This document shows positions 11,908 through 22,870 of a DNA stretch of 64,000 bases, one piece after another. Each line of letters opens with the position of its first letter. The stretch's first letter is position 1. The position numbers were made by a program, and so were the translations under genes. The stretch comes from Capra hircus (lineage: Eukaryota; Chordata; Mammalia; Artiodactyla; Bovidae): NCBI RefSeq assembly GCF_001704415.2, contig NC_030836.1, positions 27,378,001 to 27,442,000 on the forward strand, given 5' to 3'. The notes beneath the pieces are model-generated. The model was not told where the DNA came from. It saw nothing but the letters and a program-made list of their open reading frames with translations, and did not search any database.

Positions 11908-12038
11908 AATGGCAGCCCACTCCAGTGTTCTTGCCTGGAGAATCTCAGGGACGGGGGAGCCTGGTGGGCTGCCATCTATGGGGTCGCACAGAGTCGGACA
12001 CGACTATAGCGACTTAGCAGCAGCAGCAGCAGCAGCAC
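11908..12038 (+). mobile_element. Single Bov-A monomer
   Basis: One Bov-A unit with an (agc)n tail lies inside the paralogous block. Copy 1 shows the empty site (actactatgcataaaataa near 2427), which confirms a later insertion. Confidence 0.85.
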
Positions 12039-12124
12039 TATGTATAAAATAAATAAGCAGCAAGGATGTATTTTACAGCACAGGGAAATAAAGACACCAG
12101 TTTATAGTAACTTTAAATGCCGGT

Positions 12125-12235
12125 TCAGTTGCTAAGTCAGGTATGACTCTTTGTGACCCGATGGACTGTAGCCTGCCAGTCCTCTATCCATGCGATTTCT
12201 CAGGCAAGAATACTGAAGCGGGTTGCCACTGGAGT
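12125..12235 (-). mobile_element. Bov-A fragment, antisense
   Basis: It runs from gttcagttgctaagtcaggt to ggttgccactgg. The empty site is readable in copy 1 as actttaaatggagtcatcta near 2473. Confidence 0.8.
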
Positions 12236-12574
12236 CACCTATAAAAATGCCATACATCTGGAAAAAATATAATATTGTAAATCAATAAAAAATACACATC
12301 AATAAAAATTAAACTTTCAGCAGTGAATTTGAGAGTCATTCACTGTTTAATTTTCTTCTATATTGAAGGCATTTCTCAACTTAGTTGCTACTTTTTTGCG
12401 CTTGGGAGTACACAAGGCAGAGAGAGGTGGATCTGAGAGTGCCCAAGAAGTGATGCCCAGAGCTTTCTCATCCAGACTTCCTCCTCTCCTCTCTTTGACT
12501 CCTCCCTACTTATTCCTCCCCAAGAACTTCTACCTGATCCCTTTATGTGACTTTCTTAGTCACAAGAATAATAA

Positions 12575-12790
12575 TGCCGGCCACTAACATGTTTTTGGAC
12601 TCTTATTCTTAGCCACACAACTCTCCTAAATGCTTTATATGCCATATTTCAATTACACTTCCCAACAGTTCGGTACCATTGTTTCCCCATTTACTGTGGA
12701 ATTTAGTGTGGTAACTAGCCCAAGGTCACACAGCTGGTAAACAAAGACACCGGGATTCAAGTCCAAGTCTAAGAGACTCTGGAGCCCACA
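12575..12790 (+). repeat. MIR SINE
   Basis: A good MIR core is visible: ccatttactg, then caaggtcacacagctggtaa, then gattcaagtccaag. It is the paralog of the fragment at 2815. Confidence 0.8.
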
Positions 12791-13413
12791 CTTCTGGCTC
12801 TCAATCATCCCCTTTGCTTTAGGCTGGTGCTCCCTCTGAACAATGTACTAATCCTGGCCTAACTGTGCTCTTCTAATTTCAAATGCCTCCTGAAACCCAT
12901 TCCTCAGATCCTCACCTTTCCTTATCTGCCCAAATCTCCACATATTTAGGCAACTTATTCAGTATAACTAAGGAAAGGTGACACTAGAGTGACCAGCTCA
13001 CCAGCTTTGCCTGGCACTTCACCTCTTTTAGCACTGGAAATCCCCACCCTGGGGGCCTCAGTGTTGGTGGAAATTGTCTTACAATAATTTTACATCCCCA
13101 AAATTATTTCCAAAGCTACATGAAGCTAATGACATCATTATTGTTTAAATATTTAATATGCAACATGGTTAGCATTATATTTTTTAAATACTCACTGTTA
13201 TAGCAGAGGCAGGCACAGACACTCACACACACACACCTTTGCTGTCTGTTAAGGTGCCCTATGTCATCGATACAAGGAGCAGCCCAAACTCATTGTATAA
13301 AATTTATGATTTTGTTTTCAAATTATTAACTGCTTAAGGTGTATCTTTACTTTCATGACAGATAATTGGCCATACCTTTGCTTTAATCTCAGTCTTCACT
13401 GAGACATGTCCTG
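12791..13413. other. Intergenic, nothing recognised
   Basis: Non-coding sequence with a short (ca)n run near 13222-13236. No gene or clear repeat was identified. Confidence 0.4.
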
Positions 13414-13424
13414 TCAGGTTTATG

Positions 13425-13691
13425 CTGCTGCTGCTGCTGCTAAGTCACTTCAGTCGTGTCTGACTCTGTGCGACCCCATAGTACAGCAGCCCACCAGGCT
13501 CCTCCATCCCTGGGATTCTCCAGGCAAGAATACTGGAATGGGTTGCCATTTCTTCCTCCAATGCGTGAAAGTAATGTTGTGCAGTCGAGTCCGACTCATA
13601 GCGACCCCATGGACTGCAGCCCACCAGGCTTCTCCATCTATGGGACTTTCCAGGCAAGAGTACTAGAGTAGGGTGCCATTGCCTTCTCCAT
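13425..13691 (-). mobile_element. Bov-A2 SINE, antisense
   Basis: Two antisense monomers with a (ctg)n start are flanked by an exact duplication tcaggtttatg at 13414-13424 and 13692-13702. Confidence 0.93.
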
Positions 13692-13856
13692 TCAGGTTTA
13701 TGACGTGCTGATAACTTATTGCTCTGAGTCATGAATGATAGTATGGAGGTGATCACAGAGGATGGGGGAGGGACCCAAGCAGAGAAAACAGCATGAAAAA
13801 AGACATGGAGGTGCAGAAAAACCCAAGTATATTTAGGGAAAGGTAGGTGAGATTAT

Positions 13857-14067
13857 AGGGCTTCCTGGTGGCTCAGCAGTAAAGAATCCACCTGCCAATT
13901 CAGAAAACCTGGGTTCGATCCCTGGGTTGGGAAGATCCCCTGGAGAAGGAAAGGCAACCCACTCCAGTGTTCTTGCCTGGAGAATCCCATGGACAGAGGA
14001 GCCTGGTGGGCTACAGTCCATGGAGTCACAAAGAGTCAGACACGACAGAGTGGCTAAACAACACAAC
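13857..14067 (+). mobile_element. Bov-tA SINE
   Basis: A complete head and body, flanked by an exact duplication aggtgagattat at 13845-13856 and 14068-14079. Confidence 0.93.
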
Positions 14068-14114
14068 AGGTGAGATTATGGCTAAATCACTGAGTCTCCT
14101 GAAGAGTGTGATAG

Positions 14115-15030
14115 GGGAGCTTTGGGGGAGAGTGGTGTGACTGTTCATCTTATGTGTCAACTTGGTCATATCGTGTTAGATGGAAGTTGGAGTTGCTATT
14201 ATCTTTATCTTTATACAGACATCAGTATGATTAAGGGAGATGTGTATGGGTGCCTAGTTGACAAAGGGCAGACCATGATGGTTAGTTTTATGTGTCAGCT
14301 TGGTTAGGCTATGGGTCCAGCTGTTTGATCAAACACTAGTTTAGATCCTGCTGTGAAAATATTTTGTAGGTGTGATTAACATCATGACCAGTTGACTTCA
14401 AGTAAAGTCGATTATCCTCCCTAACGTGAGAAGGTGTCATTCAAACAGTTGAAGGCAAAGAAGTTTCTCAGAGAGGAAAGAATTTTGCCCCAAGACTGTA
14501 ACATAGAATCCTGCCTGAGTTTTCAGCTTGCCTGCCTGATGGGATTGAAATTCAAAACTAATATCAACTGTCAGGGTTTCCTCGAGGCTCAGTGGTAAAG
14601 AATCTGCCAGCCAAAGCAATAGACACGGGTTCGATCCCTGATCCAGGAAGATCACACGTGCCATGGAGCAGCTAAGCCCTTGTGCCACAACTATTGGCCC
14701 TGTGCTCTAGAGCCCGGGAACCTCCACTGCCGAGCCCACGTGCCGCAACTACTGAAGCCAGCACACCCTAGAGTCCATGCTCCACAAGAGAAGCCGCCGC
14801 AATGAGAAACCTGCACGCCGCAACTAGAGAGCAGGCCCCGCTTTCCACAACTAGAGAACAGCCCACTCAGCAAACAAGACCCAGCACAGCCAAAAATAAA
14901 TAAAATAAAATTTTTTAAAATGTCAGCTCTTACCTGAAATTTCCAAGGTGCCAGTATGCCTGACAAATTTTGGACCGGCCAGGCCCCACAATTATGTGAG
15001 CCAATTACTTAAAACAAATCTCTCTACAGG
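14115..15030 (+). repeat. Old mammalian interspersed repeat, split by a CHR SINE
   Basis: The phrases ttatgtgtcagcttggttag (about 14289), agtaaagtcgattatcctcc (about 14401) and, after the SINE, atgtgagccaattacttaaa (about 14994) follow a widespread mammalian repeat, probably LTR-type. I am unsure of its family name. The first phrase occurs twice (about 14148 and 14289), which suggests a partial tandem copy. Confidence 0.5.
14578..14922 (+). mobile_element. CHR SINE, near full length
   Basis: The tRNA-derived head (ggttcgatccctgatccagg), CHR body and A-rich tail are present. It is flanked by tgtcag at about 14570 and 14921 and interrupts the older repeat. Confidence 0.85.
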
Positions 15031-15587
15031 TACATATATGGGGGAGGTAGGGGAAGCTGTGTCCCTGCCAGTCTTAATCCTAGCTCTCCTGGGTCCTGTC
15101 CTTCCCTGCCCTGTGCTGCTAGGACTGGAAGGTACACCTGACCTGGACAGATGAGGGTTTACTGCCCAGGCTCTGTGGAGAAGAGCAAGCCTGTGTGTTT
15201 GGTGAGGCAGGGAGGGCGAGGAGTCATAGGTGAATGAGGCACAGGAACTAGGAAAGTAAAGGCAGCGGGAACACGTTCTCCTGCCTCCTGGGGCTCCTTC
15301 CCTACACGACAGGGCCGCAGTCAGATTTAGTTCCCCGGGAGGAGGCTAGTAGGAGGCAAGGTTGGAGTCCAGATCAAGGAAATGGAGGGCTTGCCCAGAA
15401 AACTAAGACAATCTCCTTCAAAGTCCCATCAAAACAGCAGCACTCAAATTGCATGGTTTAACCTATAGTTCCAAGAGAGCTCTGAATGCTGACGAAGGGG
15501 AAAATGAAAAGAGTGAAGAAGAGAAAGAGAACGTGATCAGGACTGAGTTGAGTCTGCAGGTACTGGAACTTTGGACAAGTCCTCATC
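15031..15587. other. Intergenic, nothing recognised
   Basis: GC-balanced unique-looking sequence. I see no gene or repeat in it. Confidence 0.4.
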
Positions 15588-15601
15588 AAAGATGATGCCT
15601 T

Positions 15602-15740
15602 GGTGGGGCTTCTTTGGTGGGCTGGTGGCTGAGACGCCACGCTCCCAATGCAGGGTTTGTTTCCTGGTCAGGGAACTAGATCCCACATGCTTCAGTTAAG
15701 AGTTCACAGCCAAATAAATAAAATTTTAAAAAAAAAAAAA
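15602..15740 (+). mobile_element. CHR-2-type short SINE, first of a pair
   Basis: A short CHR SINE with an A17 tail. It shares the target sequence aaagatgatgcctt (15588-15601) with its neighbour. Confidence 0.82.
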
Positions 15741-15754
15741 AAAGATGACGCCTT

Positions 15755-15910
15755 GAGATTTCCCTGGCCATCCAGTGGTTAAGACTCTGTCCTTCCAACA
15801 CAAGGGGTTCAGGTTCGATCCCTGGTCAGGGAACTAAGATTCCCACATGCAGCCGGTGTAGCCTAGTAAATAAATAAAAAATAAGTAATGCTTAATAAAC
15901 AAGAAGAAAA
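15755..15910 (+). mobile_element. CHR-2-type short SINE, second of a pair
   Basis: The head (tttccctggccatccagtgg) and tail are flanked by aaagatgacgcctt at 15741-15754 and aaagatgatgcct at 15911-15923. Three copies of one target site therefore bracket two SINEs. Confidence 0.85.
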
Positions 15911-15923
15911 AAAGATGATGCCT

Positions 15924-16525
15924 AAGGTGATAAAGTGAGTGAAAACATGAGATAACAGTGCCAAGATTGGGAACTGTGAAGCTCACACCAGTGACATGAA
16001 ACCCCGCTGCTGTGTTCAGGTGCTAATCTAGGAGAGCCGGAGGAAGCGAGCTGCACGGCACACTCGTGAGGGCCGTTGCTCTTGTGATCACAAAACTTGT
16101 TCAGCCCATGTCTCCCAGTCAAGTCATGGTTCTAGAAAACACAGCAACCCAGGAAGCAAGCATGAGCCAGAAGGAATCCTTAGAGAACAGAATTTCAATA
16201 GTGAACACAGGGATCCAAATCCAGGGATCACCACCAACCACAAAATGAATAAAAGACCTAAGCCCTGTTATAATTTGGGGTGAAGTGAAAGATGAAGAAA
16301 GCTATGAAAGAGAAAGTAAAAACAAGAGAAAAGAAGAAGAACATGGGAAGTTGAGAGTCTCAGCAGTTAGACTGGTGAAGCCCTGGCTTCCCTAAGACCA
16401 GGAGGAAGCGAACGGCTGCAGTTCTGTTCTGTGTGTGAAGTCAGCCCGGACTAGCAATCACGGCGGAGCCTTGTCTCATGGGTAGTGAGCTCTAGGTTTA
16501 GAAAAGAACTGCATTAGAGGTAGAC
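15924..16525. other. Intergenic, nothing recognised
   Basis: Unique-looking non-coding DNA. Short open frames here show no known family. Confidence 0.4.
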
Positions 16526-16527
16526 AG

Positions 16528-16728
16528 GCTTCCCTGGTGACTTAGACAGTAAAGAATCCACCTGCAATGCAGGAGACCCAGGTTTGATCCTTGGGTCGGG
16601 AAAATCCCCTGGAGAAGAAAATGGCAACCCACTCTAGTATTCTTTCCTGGAGAATCCCCAGGGACAGAGGAGCCTGGCAGGCTAGAGACATGGGGACGCA
16701 AAAGGTCAGATAGACTGAGCGACTCACA
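16528..16728 (+). mobile_element. Bov-tA SINE
   Basis: A full head and body, flanked by attagaggtaga (about 16513) and the imperfect attggaggtaga (about 16729). Confidence 0.88.
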
Positions 16729-16829
16729 CATTGGAGGTAGAACCAGTTCCTTACCTCCAGGATGAGAATTTCTTTCTGTATCAAGAGAATGGTATTCTTC
16801 TTGCAGATGTCAACTAAAAAATTAGTCAC

Positions 16830-17340
16830 AGCCTGAAAGTAGTTATTTTATTTGGTGGGAATGTTTGGGACTCTGAGCGCGGCAGACAGCATCTCAGTAG
16901 CCCTGAGAAAACTGTTTCAAGGAGGCAGGAGAGGGAGTCAGGCTATATACAAGTTTGCGATGGAGGGGAACAGGTAAGTCTGAACATCAAAGATTATTGT
17001 TATGTAAGGAAACCTAGATATAAAGTAAGGAAGTTAGCACTCTTCTTTGTAGGGAAGATGCAAGCCTCTGAGCTAGCTGAATTCATTCCTTTCATGTGCA
17101 CTTCAGCTATCTGGGGCCAAATCCTGTTTTTTTGATTCCTCATATCCCACCGCCCCCCTCCCCCCCCCCCCCCGCCAGCTCTTCAGCAATCACCACTGGG
17201 GCATGGCAGCATCTCCTGGACTGCAGGCCTTGTGTTCCCTTTGGGGAGCCCTCGTTCACATTTGGAAGCTTGAAATCACTGATGACTGTGGCATCCTTGT
17301 TCATTGATATGGCCGGAGATATTCCATTCCACACAGAGGA
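16830..17340. repeat. Unclassified, possibly LTR-type interspersed repeat with a C-tract
   Basis: The layout (gttattttatttggtgggaa, then tatctggggccaaatcctg, then tcatttggaagcttgaaatc) resembles an artiodactyl LTR-type repeat that I cannot name with confidence. It contains a C-rich run at 17151-17174, a likely length-variable site that could form an i-motif or G-quadruplex on the other strand. Confidence 0.3.
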
Positions 17341-17877
17341 AGAGGAGTAAGTGTCTATCTCTTCTTGCCCCTTCCACACTTAAGTGTACCCTTCCCCTGT
17401 AAATTCACCCCCATAAGTGTGCAGCATCTATAGGTCCTCAAGCCCCAGCCCCCACCCCTGCACCCGCCCCTACCCAAGGCTCATCGTTAGTCCAGGATGG
17501 GCTGCTCCAGGCTGTGCACCAGAATTCAATTCACACAGCAGCTCAGAGAAAGTCCAAAGACTGAGCCCCTGAAAGAGACCTAGAGATATTCTGGTCTCTC
17601 CTCCTCTAATGCAGATCAAACAAGGGGAGGGGACAAAGCCAGACCAAAATACTAATCCAAAACATCCCAGTGCACAGCTCTCAGTTAGAAAGGACTTGAA
17701 GAGACATGAGATACAGTCATTCCCCCGCTGGTGTCATCAGAGAGGGTCCTATAGTCCCTTCTCTCCTGCTCCTGTAAGGGAAAACACTCAGATTAGGGAG
17801 AGAGGGACAGTCCCGAATCTAGATCCTTCCATTCTCTGTTACGATAGGAAAAGAAAATCCTGGTCCCTTTCTTTCTA
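17341..17877. other. Intergenic, nothing recognised
   Basis: Pyrimidine-rich non-coding sequence without an identifiable gene. Confidence 0.4.
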
Positions 17878-18082
17878 CAGGCTTCCCTGTGGCTCAGACA
17901 GTGAAGAATCTGCCTGCAATGCAGGAGACCCGGCTTCAATTCCTGGGTCGGGAGGATCCCCTGGAGAAGGAATGGCAACCCACTCCGGCACTGTTGCCTG
18001 GAAAACCCCATGGATGGAGGAACCTGGTAGGCTACAGTCCAGGGCATCTCAAAGACTCGGACATGACTGAGTGACTTCACTT
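17878..18082 (+). mobile_element. Bov-tA SINE
   Basis: The head (ggcttccctgtggctcagac) and Bov-A body end in a cactttcgctttgc tail. Confidence 0.9.
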
Positions 18083-18600
18083 TCGCTTTGCTTTTACATT
18101 ATCCTGGCAGGAATTCTGAGCTAAAGACCATGATTAAGGCTATGCCTGAGGCTCCTCACCAAATGACAGAGAGAAACATCATGTGCTCATGTCACTGTGG
18201 CCATAAGATGCTATTTTTCAAAGAGCTTTACTTTACATGTAATTATATCAGAGGTCTAAGTAATAATCAAGAGGTGGTTCCCTCAAACACTCTCCCAGAG
18301 TTACTATAGAAAACCTGAAATCATGGCCTTCAAATTCTCATGTGAACTTTCATATTTCAGCCACTACCACTCACAACTTCACTTCCACCCTGGCACTGCT
18401 TACCCCAGAACAGTGGAGGGAGGAGCCTACTCTGTCCCCCTCCCCGATTTGGCCATGCGGCCCAGGGTTGATGCAGGTGGGAATCTCTGCATTAGATCCC
18501 TACAGAGATGACCAAAATCCATGCACACATTTTGTGAACCTGGAAATCAGGCAGAGCTTTAACAGTCTCTACATGACAAACTCTAATGCTTGCTTTTATT
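18083..18600. other. Intergenic, nothing recognised
   Basis: Non-coding. Overlapping open frames at 18323-18647 show no protein family that I recognise. Confidence 0.4.
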
Positions 18601-18663
18601 TTACTTTTGCAAATAAATATACATATATATTACATATAAATATTTGATACTATGTACATGTAT

Positions 18664-18836
18664 TTAGTCGTTCAGTTGTGTCCCACTCTGCAATGCCATG
18701 AACTGCAGCCTGCCCGGCTCCTCTGCCCATGGGATTCTCAAGGCAAGAATACGGGTATGGGTACCTCCCTTCCCCAGGGGATCTTCCTGACCTGCATCAC
18801 AGGCAGATTCTTTACCATCTGAGCCACCAGGAAAGC
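18664..18836 (-). mobile_element. Bov-tA SINE, antisense
   Basis: Antisense Bov-A (cccatgggattctcaaggca) is followed by the antisense head ending ccaggaaagccc. AT-rich microsatellite runs flank it at 18612-18650 and 18885-18935. Confidence 0.87.
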
Positions 18837-18986
18837 CCTGAATGTATATCTTTATATACTCTCCCAATTAAATAAATCATATGTGTACATATAATATATA
18901 TATATATACTTACATATATACATTATATATAATGTATTTTCATTTTTAAAAGTAGAAAGCAGCATCTAAAAATCAGCAAAGGGGAC

Positions 18987-19140
18987 TTTCCTGACAATCC
19001 AGTGATGAAGACTCCACGCTTCCACTGCAGGGGCACAGGTTTGATCCTAGCTCAGGGAACTAATGTCCCACATGCTGCTCAGCATAGAAAAAAAAATTAT
19101 CACCTATTTTGAAAAAAAAAAAAGAAAAAAAATTTTTGCT
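18987..19140 (+). mobile_element. CHR-2-type SINE
   Basis: A short CHR SINE (gggactttcctgacaatcca) with an A-rich tail, flanked by aaatcagcaaagg (about 18969-18981) and aaatcagcaaaggc (about 19145-19158). Confidence 0.85.
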
Positions 19141-19198
19141 TTTTAAATCAGCAAAGGCCTAAACATCTTCAGTGTCAGTTCAGAAGATGACTCCCACT

Positions 19199-19210
19199 GC
19201 CACCTAGTGG
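19199..19210 (-). promoter_or_regulatory. CTCF-core-like motif
   Basis: The + strand reads gccacctagtgg, which fits the complement of the CTCF core (CCACNAGGKGGC). It lies 60 bases right of a CHR SINE, in the receptor cluster. The motif match is visible, but binding is not shown. Confidence 0.4.
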
Positions 19211-19671
19211 CAACATGCCTAAAATTCAAGGACAGGAATCAAAGGTCCTCAGGATTCATCTTCTAGCCCAGGAAACACCTGGTCTTTACACAGCAAGTTC
19301 CGAAACACAAAGAAAACCCAGATTTTGATTTACAAGTACACCTGTACAGGAATTGCAGTGGGTATGAGGAGAGATGGTATAACATTTAGAAATGAACACC
19401 AGCCTTTAAAGGTACATAGGAAGTCTCAAGTATGCCTCAGTATTCTTACATTTTTTACAATTAAAGGAAGAGAGAGAAAGGGCATAGGGGGCACATTTTT
19501 AGGGTAACGAAGGTAACCCTTATGTTTGTACACTGAAGAAAAAAATTAGTAGAGAAATCTATATTGAAGGTACAAGGAAGAAAATGGAACTTGGATTTGA
19601 AATACCTGAAAGGATGAGAAGGACTGGAATCAAGAGCTTTTGACCATATTCAGTATCACTCATTATTGTAA

Positions 19672-19946
19672 CAGAGAAGGCAATGGCAACCCAGTCCAGT
19701 ACTCTTGCCTGGAAAATCCTATGGACAGAGGAGCTTGGTAGTCTGCAGTCCACGGGGTCGCTAAGAGTTGGACATGACTGAGCGACCTCACTTTCAGTTT
19801 TCACTTTCATGCATTGGAGAAAGAAATGGCAACCCACTCCAGGGTTCTTGCCTGGAGAATCCCAGGGATGGGGGAGTCTAGTGGGCTGCCGTCTATGGGG
19901 TCACACAAGTCGGACATGACTGAAGCGGCTTAGCAGGAAGCAGCAG
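19672..19946 (+). mobile_element. Bov-A2 SINE
   Basis: Two monomers and a degenerate (agc)n tail are flanked by an exact duplication cattattgtaa at 19661-19671 and 19947-19957. Confidence 0.93.
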
Positions 19947-19991
19947 CATTATTGTAAATAGTAAATGAAGCAGGAATTGATAGACAATTCT

Positions 19992-20280
19992 TTTATTTTT
20001 AATTTTTATTGGAGCATAGTTGTTTACAATGTTGTGTTAGTTTCTACTGTACACCAAAGTGAATCAGTTGTGTGTAAACATATATCACCACTTTTCTGGA
20101 CTTCCTTCTCATTTAGGTCAGAATAGAGCACTGAGCAGAGTTCCCTGTGCTATACAGGAGGTTCTCATTAGCTAACTATTTTATATATAGTATCACTAGT
20201 GTGTCTATGTCAATCCCCAACTGCCAATTCATCCCACCCCACCCATTTCCCTCTTTGATATCCATATATTTGTTCTCTAC
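19992..20280 (-). mobile_element. L1 3' end, antisense
   Basis: The complement of the ruminant L1 3'UTR is flanked by an exact 16-base duplication attgatagacaattct at 19976-19991 and 20281-20296. Confidence 0.93.
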
Positions 20281-20451
20281 ATTGATAGACAATTCTATAG
20301 ATGAATTGGGGCCATTCTTAATTTTAAAATATCCATTGTTGTAATGAGCTGAATTGTGTCCCTTCAAAATTTAAATGTTGAAGCCCTAACCCTCAGTATC
20401 TCAGAATGTGAGAGTGTTTGGAGATAAGATCCTTAAAGAGGTAGGGAAGGT

Positions 20452-20655
20452 GGAAGGTGTAGTTGCTCAGTCGTGTCCGACTCTTGCGACCCCGTGGACT
20501 GTAGCCTACCAGGCTTCTCCGTCCATGGGATTCTCCAGGCAAGAATACTGGAGTGGGTTACCATTTCCTTCTCCAGGGGATCTCCCCGACCCAGGGATCA
20601 AACCCAGGTCTCCTGCATTTGAGGCAGACGCTTTAACCTCTGAGCCACCAGGGTT
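20452..20655 (-). mobile_element. Bov-tA SINE, antisense (first in the LTR)
   Basis: The antisense body and head end gagccaccaggg. It is bracketed by a 49-base direct repeat of LTR sequence in place of a normal short target duplication. Confidence 0.9.
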
Positions 20656-20734
20656 TTAAGTAGTATCTCAGAATGGGATAGTGTTTGGAGATAAGGCCCT
20701 TAAAAAGGTATTTAAGTTACAATGAGGCCACTAG

Positions 20735-20938
20735 TGAAAGAAAGTGAACTGTTAGTAGCTCAGTTGTGTGGGACTCTTGGCCACCCATGGACTGTAGCCT
20801 GCTAGGTTCCTCTCTCCACGAAATTTTCCAGGCAAGAGTACTGGAGTGAATTGCCAGGGAATCTTCCAGACCCAGGAATTGAACCTGTGTCTCCTGCTTT
20901 GCAGGCAGATTCTTTACTGTCTGAACCACCTGAGAGGC
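20735..20938 (-). mobile_element. Bov-tA SINE, antisense (second in the LTR)
   Basis: The body is antisense (gaaattttccaggcaagagt), and the head ends accacctgagaggc. The phrase ggccacta recurs at both edges (about 20726 and 20937) and may be its target duplication. Confidence 0.87.
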
Positions 20939-21238
20939 CACTAGGGTGGGCCCTAATCCAACCAGACTATGTCCTTAGAAAAGGAAGGCATTCAGACACA
21001 ATGAGAGACACCAGGGGGGTGTGCACAAGGAGAGAAAGCCGTGTGATGACACAGGGGAAAGGCAGCCGTCTGCAACCCAGGCAGGGTGTGTGTCCTCAGG
21101 AGAAACCAAACATACTGGTACCTGGATCTTGAACTTTGGCCTCCAACACTGTGATAAAATAAATCTCTGTTGTTTAAGCCACCCATTCTATAATATTTTG
21201 TTATGGCAGCCCTAACAAAGTAATATAGATGCATTCCT

Positions 21239-21421
21239 ATTTTGAGTTTTTTTAAAATACATATTATTTGTTTATTTATGTGGGTGTGCTAGGTGTCTTA
21301 GTTCTGGCCTACAGGATCCTTAATTGTATCATGTGGGATCTAGTTCCCTGACCAGGGATCAAACCCAGGCTCACCGCATTGGGAGCACAGTCTTAGCCAC
21401 TGGACCACTGGGGAAGTCTTA
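21239..21421 (-). mobile_element. CHR-2-type SINE, antisense
   Basis: Flanked by an exact duplication atgcattcct at 21229-21238 and 21422-21431. Confidence 0.88.
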
Positions 21422-21473
21422 ATGCATTCCTGTTAAAACCTGAGCCAAGAACAGGATGCCCACCACCTCTTCT

Positions 21474-21749
21474 GCTGCTGCTGCTGCTAAGTCACTTCAG
21501 TCGTGTCCGACTCTGTGTGAACCCATAGACGGCAGCCCACCAGGCTCCCCCATCCCTGGGATTCTCCAGGCAAGAACACTGGAGTGGGCTGCCATTTCCT
21601 TCTCCAATGCATGAAAGTGAAAAGTGAAAGTGAATTCGTTCAGTCCTGCCCGACTCTTAGCGACCCCATGGACTGCAGCCTACCAGGCTCTTCCATCCCT
21701 GGGATTTTCTGGACAAGAGTATTGGAGTGGGGTGCCATTGCCTTCTCCA
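21474..21749 (-). mobile_element. Bov-A2 SINE, antisense
   Basis: Two antisense monomers, flanked by an exact duplication accacctcttct at 21462-21473 and 21750-21761. Confidence 0.93.
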
Positions 21750-21829
21750 ACCACCTCTTCTATTACTTAATATTGTGTAGAAGGGACAAGAGAATGCCAG
21801 TAACAAAAAGAAAGGATTTAGAGGCAGAA

Positions 21830-22870
21830 GAATCAGAATGGAAGTGGTAAAACTACCGCTATGTGCAGATGATATTATTATACATCCAGAAATATCAAAA
21901 GAATCACTGAAAATATACTAGAAATAATACCAGTAAAACTGCAGGAATAAAATTAGAAGTCAGTATACTTCATATACAAACAATAACCTGTTAGAACATA
22001 TATAATAAATCTCATTTCAATAGAAAAGTAAAATAAATTCCTAAGCAAAAATCTAACAAGAATTTTAACAAAACCTGTATGACTAAAGATATAAACACAC
22101 CTAACAAACACAAAGAAATATAGAAAGACATTTCAAGCCCTTGGATTGGAATACTCAACCAAATATATCAGTTATAACTTTGTTTATAACAGGACTTCAA
22201 TAAAAATAGCATCAGGCTTTTTTCAAGAGAAATCCACACTGATTATAAAGTTTATGTGAAAGAATAAACAAGCCAGAATAGCCTGAAAACTGAACACGCA
22301 CATTGTTTGGAAGCTAACCATAACAGGTATGGAAACATTACAAAGTTTCTATAATTAAAACAGGTTGGTGTTAACACATGAATAGAATGGTAGGATGTTG
22401 AAATAGAATACAAAACTCACACATAGACTGGAGAACAATAGAAATGGAATATATGATGAAAGTAGCATCTCAAATCAGCAGAGAAAAAAATGGATTCCCA
22501 TTTTCTTAAATAGTAATGTTACAACTGGATACAACCGCATGAAAAGTAATAAAATTAGATTCCTTTTTCACACCATAAGCAGTATAAATTTCAGATGTAT
22601 CCAAATATATATTTCTATCACAGATAAAAAGCTAATGTCTTAAAAATAAAGAGCTTCTATAAATTGAGAATCCAGAGACCTACAACCCAAGAGAAATTGG
22701 GCAAAAGATACGAAGAGATTTCCAAGAAAATAGAAATATTAATGGTTTTTAAACATATGAAAAGATGCTCAACTTTCCCATGTAACAATTGCAGATTAAA
22801 ATTACAGAACAGATACTTCAAGAAAAACTGGGGTTGAGACTTTCTTTTCCAACCCTGATGGAGCAACAGG
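21830..22870 (+). mobile_element. Old L1 ORF2 fragment
   Basis: The L1 reverse-transcriptase region is recognisable (ctatgtgcagatgatattat near 21859 is the catalytic-site neighbourhood), but stops occur throughout. It is a non-functional relic. Confidence 0.65.

Larger units (their letters stand above)
11565..12790 (+). repeat. Paralogous block, copy 2 (matches 2096-2930)
   Basis: The order of parts is the same as in copy 1: an aatcccagaggga start, a pyrimidine-rich run (11655-11700), an L1-type 3' fragment (11810-12310), a unique segment (12350-12560) and a MIR. Two Bov-A pieces (11908-12038 and 12125-12235) are present here but absent from copy 1, so they inserted after the duplication. 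Confidence 0.7.
20345..21226 (+). mobile_element. MaLR-type (ERVL) LTR, split by two SINEs
   Basis: The LTR start (gagctgaattgtgtcccttc) and the end (ctctgttgtttaagccaccc, then gttatggcagccctaacaaa) fit MLT/MST-type LTRs, which are relics of non-autonomous endogenous retroviruses. Two antisense Bov-tA copies lie inside. A 49-base piece of the LTR is present twice (20395-20443 and 20662-20710), around the first SINE. Confidence 0.75.
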
